Shown piece after piece: positions 1 to 6,947 of a stretch of DNA of 14,895 bases. The notes below the pieces were generated by a model that did no database searches, was not told where the DNA came from, and saw only the letters and a list, made by a program, of their open reading frames with translations. How positions within the stretch are numbered: position 1 is the stretch's first letter; every line of letters starts with the position of its first letter. A program made the position numbers and the translations under genes. Source of the stretch: an uncultured Synechococcus sp. GTDB lineage: Bacteria; Cyanobacteriota; Cyanobacteriia; PCC-6307; Cyanobiaceae. Location of the stretch: contig CAJWZN010000020.1 in assembly GCA_913050105.1 (NCBI GenBank), forward strand, positions 1-14,895. The letters are read 5' to 3'.

Positions 1-2
1 CA

Positions 3-233
3 GACAGCACCGGACTGACCGTGCGACGGCCTGTGAATCTGGAGAGCACCGCCCGCGGTGTTGCCCTTCTTGCAGGGATGCAGGCCGGCTTGATCAACGA
101 CCTTGAGGATCTGGTCCCGGAGCGCAACACGGGTGCCCAGCACTTCCATTGCCAGATCGACCCTCTGCAACGCAGCCGGTGGAAGAGTCGCTGGGACGAT
201 GCCGTGAACAGGAGCCTTAACTGGCATGGGTGA
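3..233 (+). CDS. glpK: Glycerol kinase, C-terminal fragment (gene enters from the left)
   Basis: This is the last 76 codons of a gene that begins before the window. GlpK phosphorylates glycerol to sn-glycerol 3-phosphate with ATP in the cytoplasm. The reading frame is open from base 3. It carries the end of the FGGY-kinase C-terminal domain: a segment reading V-R-R-P-V-N-L-E-S-T-A-R-G-V-A-L-L-A-G matches the family's 'ETTALGAAYLAG' region, which packs against the ATP site. The end includes a typical W-rich tail (SRWKSRWDDAVNRSL). The stop lies 8 bp inside the glpD start region, so the two genes are surely co-transcribed, and their products catalyse consecutive steps. The catalytic N-terminal half is not visible. 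The assignment rests on this conserved tail plus the glpD neighbour; another FGGY kinase is possible but unlikely. Confidence 0.85.
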   Translation, partial: DSTGLTVRRPVNLESTARGVALLAGMQAGLINDLEDLVPERNTGAQHFHCQIDPLQRSRWKSRWDDAVNRSLNWHG

Positions 234-1770
234 TCATCACTGCGATCTCCTGGTGATCGGCGCCGGTGCCAGCGGAGCAACCGTGGCCTATGAAGCCGTT
301 CGTCGCGGCCTATCGGTGGCTCTGCTGGAGGCAGGGGACATCAGTGGTGGCACCAGCTGTCGCAGCACGAAACTGCTGCATGGCGGTGTGCGCTATCTCG
401 AGCTCGCCTTCAAAACGCTGGACATTGCCCAATTGCAGCTGGTGCGGGAGGCCCTCCTGGAACGAGGCCATTGGCTGCGGACTGTGCCGTTCCTGGCCCA
501 TCGGCTGGAGTTGGTGCTGCCGACCAGGAACTGGTTCGAAAAGACCTACTACGGCCTGGGCCTCGGGCTTTACGACACACTTTCAGGAGATACAGGTCTT
601 GGGCACAGCCGCCGGCTCAGCAGAAATGAACTGGTTCAAGCACTGCCACAACTCTGTCCTCGCCAGGGTGGGGTGGCCTACAGCGACGGGCAATTTGACG
701 ATGCCCGTCTCAACCTGCTGCTGGCACTGACCGCAGAACAAGGCGGTGCAACACTGCGCCGGGGCTGTCGGGTGATCGGATTCGAACGCAATTCGGATGG
801 ACGACTGACTGCAGCCGTGAGCGAGACGGAGACCGGCCAGCAGGAGCGTTGGCAGGCTCAGGTCATCGTCAACACCACTGGAATCCATGCGGATGCGATG
901 CGGCATCTGGCTGACCCTGATGCTCCCCCACGGCTGCTGACCAGCCGTGGGACACATCTGGTTCTGAAAGACAATCTCTGCCCGGAGGGAATGGGACTTC
1001 TGGTGCCCGCGACCGAGGACGGGCGCGTTTTGTTCATGCTGCCGTTTTTCGGCCACACCCTGGTCGGCACAACGGATCAAGCCTGTGGACAAAGTGAGGC
1101 TGCCATTCCCTCGGCAGAGGAAGAGGCCTACCTGCTGCGATATGTGCGGAAGTGGTTCCCAGATTTAAGTCATCCTGTCGTGAGCAGCCGCTGGGCCGGA
1201 GGCCGTCCTCTCTTGCAGCCAAGCGGAGGCACACGCAGCAGCAGCCAGGTTGTGCGCGAACACGAAGTGGAAACGCTGCCCTGCGGCCTGGTGAGCTTGA
1301 TGGGTGGCAAATGGACGACCTGCAGGCCAATGGCGCTGGATTGCCTGACCGCTGTCGAACGTCAGCTTCCATCTCAGATGCAAAAGCCCAAAAAACTGCC
1401 GCTGTTAGGGACAGCCTCGAATCCCGACCAGACCTTGTCCGAACTGCAAGGGCAGCTAGCGGCCTTGGAGGAACTGCTTCCGAGCACACCAGAGCGTCCA
1501 AGGCAAATCGCCCATTTGCAGCACAGCTTCGGACTGCATGCTCCATCAGTCGTGGCGAAATCCACGTTTGAAGAACGTGAACCACTCAGCAGCGTGATTC
1601 CGATCTGCCGGGCCGAGATCCGTCATTTCATTCAAAATGAGCATGCCACCAGCGTCTCTGATGTGCTGGGTAGACGGTGTCGGCTGGCGATGGTCGATGC
1701 GGCAGAAGCTGAGCGGCTGCGCCCGCTCGTGGAAGACGAACTGGAACAGGTTCAGAGGCAGGGGCATTGA
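226..1770 (+). CDS. glpD: FAD-dependent glycerol-3-phosphate dehydrogenase
   Basis: GlpD oxidises sn-glycerol 3-phosphate to dihydroxyacetone phosphate and passes electrons through FAD to membrane quinone, here presumably plastoquinone. It acts as a peripheral membrane enzyme. The 514-residue product opens with a dinucleotide-binding fold (GAGASG at residues 12-17) and the family signature S-T-K-L-L-H-G-G-V-R-Y-L-E at about 47-59. A GTTD segment lies near residue 286. The C-terminal alpha-helical DAO_C domain is visible from about residue 440, with the conserved EIRHFI...DVLGRRCRLA pattern. The length is normal for the family. The ATG at 226 is preceded by AGGAG at 210-214 and overlaps the glpK stop by 8 bp, so translation is probably coupled. 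No glpF or glpR is visible in this window. The call is secure. Confidence 0.96.
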   Translation: MGDHHCDLLVIGAGASGATVAYEAVRRGLSVALLEAGDISGGTSCRSTKLLHGGVRYLELAFKTLDIAQLQLVREALLERGHWLRTVPFLAHRLELVLPTRNWFEKTYYGLGLGLYDTLSGDTGLGHSRRLSRNELVQALPQLCPRQGGVAYSDGQFDDARLNLLLALTAEQGGATLRRGCRVIGFERNSDGRLTAAVSETETGQQERWQAQVIVNTTGIHADAMRHLADPDAPPRLLTSRGTHLVLKDNLCPEGMGLLVPATEDGRVLFMLPFFGHTLVGTTDQACGQSEAAIPSAEEEAYLLRYVRKWFPDLSHPVVSSRWAGGRPLLQPSGGTRSSSQVVREHEVETLPCGLVSLMGGKWTTCRPMALDCLTAVERQLPSQMQKPKKLPLLGTASNPDQTLSELQGQLAALEELLPSTPERPRQIAHLQHSFGLHAPSVVAKSTFEEREPLSSVIPICRAEIRHFIQNEHATSVSDVLGRRCRLAMVDAAEAERLRPLVEDELEQVQRQGH

Positions 1771-1997
1771 AATTGGAGCCTGACATTGTTGTATCAAGTG
1801 GACTAGCCAGTTAACGGATTCACTGCTCCATTGGTGGAAAACAATTGTCAAAAACAACAACACTGAAAGAATAAAAGTTCACCACGCACGACCTGAAGAT
1901 AAAAAGGAATAAAAACAAAATCACCTGCCTAACCTGTGCTTCGAGATAATGGCCCTCACATCAAGGTAAAGTCAGGCTTCGTGGTTCAAAAGGTCGC
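1771..1997. other. A-rich intergenic region between glpD and the response regulator gene
   Basis: This is the longest gene-free stretch, 227 bp. Its top strand is strikingly A-rich: the 60 bases 1861-1920 hold only 20 G/C, while a sampled 60 bases of glpD (1201-1260) hold 40. It contains a distant 6-bp inverted pair (TGGAGC at 1774, GCTCCA at 1824) and runs of AACAAC near 1852-1860. No classic terminator with a T-tract is visible, and no open frame here looks like a gene. It presumably holds the glpKD transcript end and the promoter of the two-component operon. Confidence 0.6.
1845..1874 (+). promoter_or_regulatory. Possible promoter of the two-component operon
   Basis: TTGTCA (1845-1850) is followed after 18 bp by GAATAA (1869-1874), a weak match to a sigma-70-type promoter. 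A second -10-like hexamer, GATAAT at 1945-1950, has no good -35 upstream. Both lie in the A-rich gap before the regulator gene, where such matches arise by chance, so this is only a candidate. Confidence 0.2.
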
Positions 1998-2564
1998 GTG
2001 CACTGTCTTTTGGTCGAGGACCAGCAGATTCTGCTCGATTTGTTGGCAACCATAGTGGATGCCTTCACCGAGATAACCGCCGTTTCCAAAGCAACAGCCT
2101 ATGCAGAAGCTGTTGCGATGAGTCAGACAATCACTGTTGATCTGGTAATCCTCGACCTCCATCTTCCGGATGGAGATGGCAACGATCTCGCAAAACTCCT
2201 TGCCAAAACAAATCCTGAAATTCAAATCATCATCCTCACGGGAGCACCAGAAGACTTTCGAAATCCACCTGAGCTGCGGGGATCAATCCGAGCTCTGATT
2301 GACAAACAGCAGTCTTTTGAAGCACTGCATTACACCTTGAGCACAATCCTCCAGCCGGCATATCAAACACTGACTCCGCGCCAGAGTGAAATTTTCGAGT
2401 TGATCGGAGCCGGAAAAAGCACCAAGGACATTGCACGAATCCTGAGCAGTGCCACCTCAACAATCGAGTCGCATCGCAAAGCCATTGCACAGAAGTTACG
2501 CCTCAGCGGTGCTGAATTAGTGCGGGAAGCTTCCTTGTACAGACAAATCAGCCCACGCCAATGA
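1998..2564 (+). CDS. NarL/FixJ-type response regulator
   Basis: This is a cytoplasmic DNA-binding response regulator of 188 residues. The receiver domain spans about 1-118: the acidic pair is E7/D8, the phospho-acceptor is D53 (in VILDLHLPDGDG), the conserved Thr is T81 (ILTG) and the Lys is K103. A LuxR-type helix-turn-helix follows at about 124-180 (LTPRQSEIFELIGAGKS..., then STIESHRKAIAQKL). GTG at 1998 is the only usual start codon between the upstream stop at 1947 and the receiver domain, and AAGG at 1990-1993 lies just before it. The gene overlaps the downstream kinase gene by ATGA, so the kinase is almost certainly its partner. Sampled lines of the gene are about 50% G/C against about 67% in sampled glpD lines, which may point to separate ancestry. 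The target genes are unknown; glpKD directly upstream is a possibility only. Confidence 0.9.
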   Translation: MHCLLVEDQQILLDLLATIVDAFTEITAVSKATAYAEAVAMSQTITVDLVILDLHLPDGDGNDLAKLLAKTNPEIQIIILTGAPEDFRNPPELRGSIRALIDKQQSFEALHYTLSTILQPAYQTLTPRQSEIFELIGAGKSTKDIARILSSATSTIESHRKAIAQKLRLSGAELVREASLYRQISPRQ

Positions 2565-4609
2565 GTAAGCCCCAATCTCCAAGCCTTGGGCAGCGTCTTG
2601 TTAGGTCCACCGGGCTGCAGCTCATCCTGGTGGCGGGTTCATTCAGTGTTCTGACTTACACCCTTGGGCGAAACAGTGGCATTCAGCAAAGCGAAGCGCA
2701 CCGCACAAATCTCACCATCACTCAGATCCGCGAACAGCTGAGCAGCAAGCTGCGCGTTCCGATGTTTCTTAATAATCTGAATGCCTCAGCCGTTGATGCA
2801 CAGCCAGAACTGCTCCAGGATTTTGATGCTTTAGGGAGACGCTTCTGGCGCCAGCTCAAAGCCTTTCCCGTTGATTACATCAACTACGGGGCTCCAGACG
2901 GATCATTCATTGGCCTTGAACGAACCTTCTCTGGAACGTTGCTCCACAACGAAGACAGCACTCGCATGGGTCGAGGTCAGTTGACGATTTTTTCCCTTTC
3001 AGAGCGCGGAAAACGTCTGGAGCAAATCGACGTCATTCCAGGAATGAGTGCCACGCATGAAGAAGCCTGGTACGTGGACACCATTGAGACGGGACGATCG
3101 AGCTGGAGCAGCATCTATGCCTGGGAAGACCAGCCCGACCTTCATTCGGTTTCCTTCAACACGCCGCTTTTTGCCGAAGACGGCCGGTTGCTCGGGGTGA
3201 TCGGGGTCGACATGGTGATCAATCAGCTCAGCAGCTGGCTCAGCGAGATCTGGGGAAGCCGCAGCGGCCTGGCCTTACTGGTCGAAGCAGATGGCCGTCT
3301 GATAGCAAGTTCCGACCCCGGCATTCCGTTGAACGGAGCTGGTTCAAGCAAGAGCCGCAGCAGCCTTCAAGACCTCGATCACCCTCTGGCGGCGATGCTG
3401 AACAGCATTCATCTGAAGCAGGACCCTTCATCGCGGCCGCAGTTTCAGCGCCACGACGGTGAAACCTTCCTCCTGCAATCCACAACCTGGGGACGCGATC
3501 ATGGCCTCAACTGGATCCTGCTGACAGCCAGCAGCGCCAACCAGGAAGTCAACCAGGCAGGGCGAACGCTCTCGGTTGAAATCGGCGCTGCCGTCTTGGC
3601 CCTGGGATTGACCCTGCTGATCAACCGCAGCCTCATCAACAAGATTCTTCAGCCCCTGTCTGCCTTGAGGCAGGCCAGCCAGAACACCGAGCAACAGATC
3701 ACTGCATCTGAGGAGTCACAACCCCAGACCCTTCATTATCGCTGCGATCTGAACCGTCAAAGCGGTCAGGAACTTCTGGACCTGAACATGGCGGTTCAAT
3801 CCATGGTGAAAGCTTTTAATCAGCTCACGCATCAGCTGTCCACCAAGGAACAGCAAATCACCCGGATGTTCCAGGAACAGCGCGTGCGGGATGAGCAGGC
3901 CCTGGCCCAGATGAACCATCGCCTCAAAGTGAGTCTCGAAGCCGCGGCCATTGCCCATGAGATCAATCAGCCCCTGAGCATTCTTCGCCTGACTGCTCAG
4001 CGATTGCAGGATCAGTTCAGGGGAAGCGGCACTTCAAAGCTGCCCTCAGATCTGCTGAAGCACTTGCAGATCCTCGACGATCAGGCCACGCGCATCGGAC
4101 GCACAACCGACCAGATGAAAGCCATCCTCCGAAATGCAAACACCAGCTTGTGCAAGCTGGATCTGCGGGAGGTGCTCGACAGCATCAGCTTGTATGCGGC
4201 CTCCAATCTGAGGGAGGCCCGACACTGGATCACCATTCAGCGGCACCAAGAACTGGAACAGGAGGGGGCATGGGTCGAAGGTGATGCCATCCAACTCCAG
4301 ATCGCTGTGATCAATCTGGTTAAAAATGCAGTGGATGCCCTGACGGTTCAGTCCTCCACTGCACCGGAGATTGTGATCCACATCGAACGTCGGGCCCAAA
4401 ACTGGGCGATCGTTGTCGACGACAACGGACCAGGGCTTGCGCATGACCCTGATGTGCATCTGCCGCTCAACAGCAGCAAGCCTTCCGGGAGCGGCCTCGG
4501 TCTGTTCATTGTGCGTGCCGCGATGGAAAGTCATAACGGCGAACTTGTGCTGAGCACCAGCCCCAGTGGCGGCACCCGTGCGGTTCTGAGCCTTCCGATG
4601 CACAGCTGA
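2561..4609 (+). CDS. Membrane sensor histidine kinase with periplasmic Cache domain
   Basis: This 682-residue protein is predicted to sense a small molecule outside the inner membrane and phosphorylate the upstream regulator. Transmembrane helix 1 is at about 17-36. A large double-Cache-like sensor region spans about 40-325, including W170, W182 and the GVIGVDMVINQLSSWL segment near 212-227. Transmembrane helix 2 is at about 337-354, and a linker with coiled-coil character runs to about 450. The dimerisation helix carries the phospho-acceptor H466 in A-H-E-I-N-Q-P-L. The ATPase domain shows an N-box (N585, N589), a G1 box (DDNGPG, 620-625) and a G2 box (GSGLG, 643-647). The HEINQPL H-box is of the FixL/DctB/TodS kind. 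ATG at 2561 overlaps the regulator's stop (ATGA) without its own clear Shine-Dalgarno sequence, implying coupled translation. The ligand is not known. Confidence 0.92.
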   Translation: MSKPQSPSLGQRLVRSTGLQLILVAGSFSVLTYTLGRNSGIQQSEAHRTNLTITQIREQLSSKLRVPMFLNNLNASAVDAQPELLQDFDALGRRFWRQLKAFPVDYINYGAPDGSFIGLERTFSGTLLHNEDSTRMGRGQLTIFSLSERGKRLEQIDVIPGMSATHEEAWYVDTIETGRSSWSSIYAWEDQPDLHSVSFNTPLFAEDGRLLGVIGVDMVINQLSSWLSEIWGSRSGLALLVEADGRLIASSDPGIPLNGAGSSKSRSSLQDLDHPLAAMLNSIHLKQDPSSRPQFQRHDGETFLLQSTTWGRDHGLNWILLTASSANQEVNQAGRTLSVEIGAAVLALGLTLLINRSLINKILQPLSALRQASQNTEQQITASEESQPQTLHYRCDLNRQSGQELLDLNMAVQSMVKAFNQLTHQLSTKEQQITRMFQEQRVRDEQALAQMNHRLKVSLEAAAIAHEINQPLSILRLTAQRLQDQFRGSGTSKLPSDLLKHLQILDDQATRIGRTTDQMKAILRNANTSLCKLDLREVLDSISLYAASNLREARHWITIQRHQELEQEGAWVEGDAIQLQIAVINLVKNAVDALTVQSSTAPEIVIHIERRAQNWAIVVDDNGPGLAHDPDVHLPLNSSKPSGSGLGLFIVRAAMESHNGELVLSTSPSGGTRAVLSLPMHS

Positions 4610-4677
4610 CATCCCCAGGACTGGGTATTGCCATGGCTCCTGCAACAGCCAAAGATCGAAAAACATTGGCTTGAAGC

Positions 4678-5289
4678 ATGGTTTCGGTCGATCAGCTGTG
4701 CTGTCTCGACGGCTTGATCTGGCTCCAGTCGGGGAATGCCGTTGGCGCGTTGACACGTCAGCACCAGACCACCGTCAGCAGAAATCAGAAAAAATGTGCA
4801 AAAACCCTTGGGGTCGATGTGTTGAAACGTGATGGCCGGTGGCAGATTGAAGGAGACAGCCAACTGCTTCAGCTGGAGCGTTCCGTTCATCAGACCGCCA
4901 GGCTTAAATCTGTCCGCACTCTTCGGCTGGAGGCCAGTCTCAGTGCCGAAACAACACTGCCGGAAGGCGCTGCATCTGAATGGGTCGTTGGGACTTCACG
5001 CATTCAAAATCCACAGCACCTCTCAACGTTGTTGAAGCAAAGGGTGATCGATGCATGGCTGACCCCTCGAAGTGCATCAGAAGAGGGGGACGTTGAACTC
5101 GCTTGGATTCCGCTGTGGGATGAACCAGAAGATGTAGGTCTCATCGTGCAGCGAGACCTCCGCAAGCAGCACCCCGTCCGTGTTCTTTCAGACAAACTCT
5201 CGGCTCAACATCTCCTGCGGCGGTTCGTTCTTCAAGCACCGGGGGGCTCGGACTCCACCTCACCGATCAACCACCAGTTGATTCCATAG
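4678..5289 (+). CDS. Short LysR-like protein with diverged helix-turn-helix
   Basis: This 203-residue protein is not firmly recognised. Residues about 8-75 follow the layout of a LysR winged helix-turn-helix: an L-x-x-L-I-W-L-Q-S-G-N-A helix, T-R-Q-H-Q-T-T-V-S-R-N-Q-K as the recognition region, then L-G-V-D-V-L-K-R-D-G-R-W as the wing. Residues about 80-185 recall the effector domain (LLKQRVIDAWLTP...IPLWDEPEDVGLIV matches its 'G.lDlai.. PL..E.l.lv' stretch), but the whole protein is about 100 residues shorter than usual LysR regulators. ATG at 4678 is fixed by an in-frame TGA at 4672. Its last 58 bases overlap the end of the trehalose synthase-like gene on the other strand. It follows the kinase gene by 68 bp. 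It could be a reduced regulator or a decaying one; the frame is intact. Confidence 0.65.
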   Translation: MVSVDQLCCLDGLIWLQSGNAVGALTRQHQTTVSRNQKKCAKTLGVDVLKRDGRWQIEGDSQLLQLERSVHQTARLKSVRTLRLEASLSAETTLPEGAASEWVVGTSRIQNPQHLSTLLKQRVIDAWLTPRSASEEGDVELAWIPLWDEPEDVGLIVQRDLRKQHPVRVLSDKLSAQHLLRRFVLQAPGGSDSTSPINHQLIP

Positions 5290-6893
5290 GGCGGCAAGTT
5301 CACAAACCATTCCGGGCTTGCCGAAGGAAAATCACACCCCCACATCACCTCTCGGGTGCGTTGCTCCTGCCACTGAGACAAATCAAGACTGAACGACGCG
5401 CCGGCGGCGGTGACATTGGCTGCCACCAAAACGGTCATGGCTTCTGTGGAGCGCACGTAGGCCAGGGCGCCTGGATGGGTGCATTCCAGCAATTGGAAGT
5501 CGCCCTGATGCAGTGCTGGCAGCAAACGACGACAGGTGAGCATGCGGCGATGCCAGTTGAGCAGTGACCCCTGCAGCTGTTTCTGCACCTCCACGTTCAC
5601 CACCCGGTAGTCATACCCAGGAGCGGTGATCGGTGGCAGCACCAGCAGCGGATCGGGAGCCGATGAGAAGCCACCGTTGCGGTCGGGCGTCCAGGCCATC
5701 GGAGTGCGGTTCGGATCGCGATCCCGCAGTCCAGGCCAGTCGCCCATCCCCAGTTCATCGCCGTAATACAGGCAAGGCATGCCGGGCAGGCTGTAAATCA
5801 AGCCGTGGAGCAACCTGTTGGTTCGTGGGTCCCCGTTGAGAAGCGGGGCGAGACGACGGTTGATGCCCCAGTTCAGCCAGTGCCCCTGCCCCTGGGTGAG
5901 GCCGACCCGGATGGTCTGGATCACCTCCTGTGAAATCAGATGGCCATCTCCCAGCCAGAGCTCGTCGTGGTTTCTCAGCGGCAGAGCCCAGCGCACCCCA
6001 GGGACAGCCTGCTCAGACTGAACCAGACAGGCCTCCAGCTGACGGGTGCAGCCGCCGGCCACCGCAGCGAACAGATGCGCAGTGAGCGCGAAATTAAACG
6101 CACCATGCAGCTCGTCATCAGCCAGATAGGGGGCAGCCTCCTCCACAGGCTGAATCGCCTCACCCAGCAACAGCACATCACGCTGGTGGGTTTCCACGCG
6201 CCGACGCAGGCGCTTGAGAAAGGCATGGGTCTCCGGCAACCCCTCACAGCGCGTGCCTTCGGCTTCAAACAGGAACGGCACCGCGTCCAAGCGGAACCCG
6301 TCAACCCCTCGTTCAAGCCAGAAGTCGACCACCTCCAGCATTGATTCCTGCACCGCAGGGTTGGCGTAATTCAGATCCGGCTGATGACGCAAAAACCGAT
6401 GCAGGTAGTACTGCTCGGCCACGGGGTCCCACTCCCAGTTGGAGGATTCGAAATGACGGAACAGCACAGGTGCGTCGCTGTAACGCGTCGGGTCATCACT
6501 CCAGACATAGAACTCGTGTTCCGGGCTGCCCTTGGCTGCCCAGCGAGCGCGCTGGAACCAGGGGTGAAGATCACTGGTGTGGTTCAGCACCAGGTCGAGA
6601 ATGACTCGCATCCCCTGCTCGTGGGCTGCAGTCAGGAAGCGGTGAAATGCCGCCAGATCTCCGAGATCGGGATGAATCCCGGTGAAATCGGTGATGTCGT
6701 AACCACCGTCGCGCAAGGGCGAGGGATAAATCGGCGTCAGCCACAGGGTCTTGACCCCCAGCCAGCGCAAGTAAGGCAGCCGGGACGTCAGCCCCTTGAA
6801 ATCGCCGATGCCATCGCCGTTGCCATCGGCATAACTGCGAACGATCAGTTGGTAGACAACCGCTCCTGTCCACCAGGGCATGGTTTTGGCCAT
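5232..6893 (-). CDS. treS: GH13 alpha-glucosyl enzyme, trehalose synthase (TreS)-like
   Basis: This 553-residue (beta/alpha)8 enzyme probably interconverts maltose and trehalose in the cytoplasm, or otherwise acts on alpha-glucosides. The N-terminus (WWTGAVVYQLIVRSYADGNGDGIGDF) and PSPLRDGGYDI match the TreS branch of GH13 closely. The four GH13 regions are present: DLVLNH (100-105), GFRLDAVP with nucleophile D203, LLLGEAI with acid/base E245, and LRNHDE with D310. The later YYGDELGMGD and DRDPNRTPMAWTPDRNGGFS blocks are also TreS-like. No maltokinase domain is fused. ATG at 6893 is chosen; an ATG four codons later is also possible. The gene diverges from the aldehyde dehydrogenase with a 54-bp gap and overlaps the LysR-like gene at its 3' end. 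Other GH13 specificities (oligo-1,6-glucosidase, glucosylglycerol-related) cannot be excluded by eye, so the symbol is tentative. Confidence 0.85.
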   Translation of the reverse strand: MAKTMPWWTGAVVYQLIVRSYADGNGDGIGDFKGLTSRLPYLRWLGVKTLWLTPIYPSPLRDGGYDITDFTGIHPDLGDLAAFHRFLTAAHEQGMRVILDLVLNHTSDLHPWFQRARWAAKGSPEHEFYVWSDDPTRYSDAPVLFRHFESSNWEWDPVAEQYYLHRFLRHQPDLNYANPAVQESMLEVVDFWLERGVDGFRLDAVPFLFEAEGTRCEGLPETHAFLKRLRRRVETHQRDVLLLGEAIQPVEEAAPYLADDELHGAFNFALTAHLFAAVAGGCTRQLEACLVQSEQAVPGVRWALPLRNHDELWLGDGHLISQEVIQTIRVGLTQGQGHWLNWGINRRLAPLLNGDPRTNRLLHGLIYSLPGMPCLYYGDELGMGDWPGLRDRDPNRTPMAWTPDRNGGFSSAPDPLLVLPPITAPGYDYRVVNVEVQKQLQGSLLNWHRRMLTCRRLLPALHQGDFQLLECTHPGALAYVRSTEAMTVLVAANVTAAGASFSLDLSQWQEQRTREVMWGCDFPSASPEWFVNLPPYGINWWLIGEVESEPPGA

Positions 6894-6947
6894 CCCCCGG
6901 ATGCCACTGAACCACTGCTAGACCCGTCAGGCCCGATCGTCAGCCCT

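Noticed and set aside
4610..4677. CCCAG/CTGGG and TGGCT/AGCCA hairpins after the kinase gene
   Set aside because: Stems are 4-5 bp with no T-tract, so they do not support a terminator call.
4046..4756. 236-residue minus-strand frame across the kinase gene end
   Set aside because: It lies mostly antisense to the conserved ATPase domain of the histidine kinase and has no domain signature.
6384..6947. In-frame extension of the aldehyde dehydrogenase upstream, giving a 647-residue protein
   Set aside because: The extra 188 residues are antisense to the catalytic part of the TreS-like gene and show no ALDH features; the ALDH family starts at about 6948.
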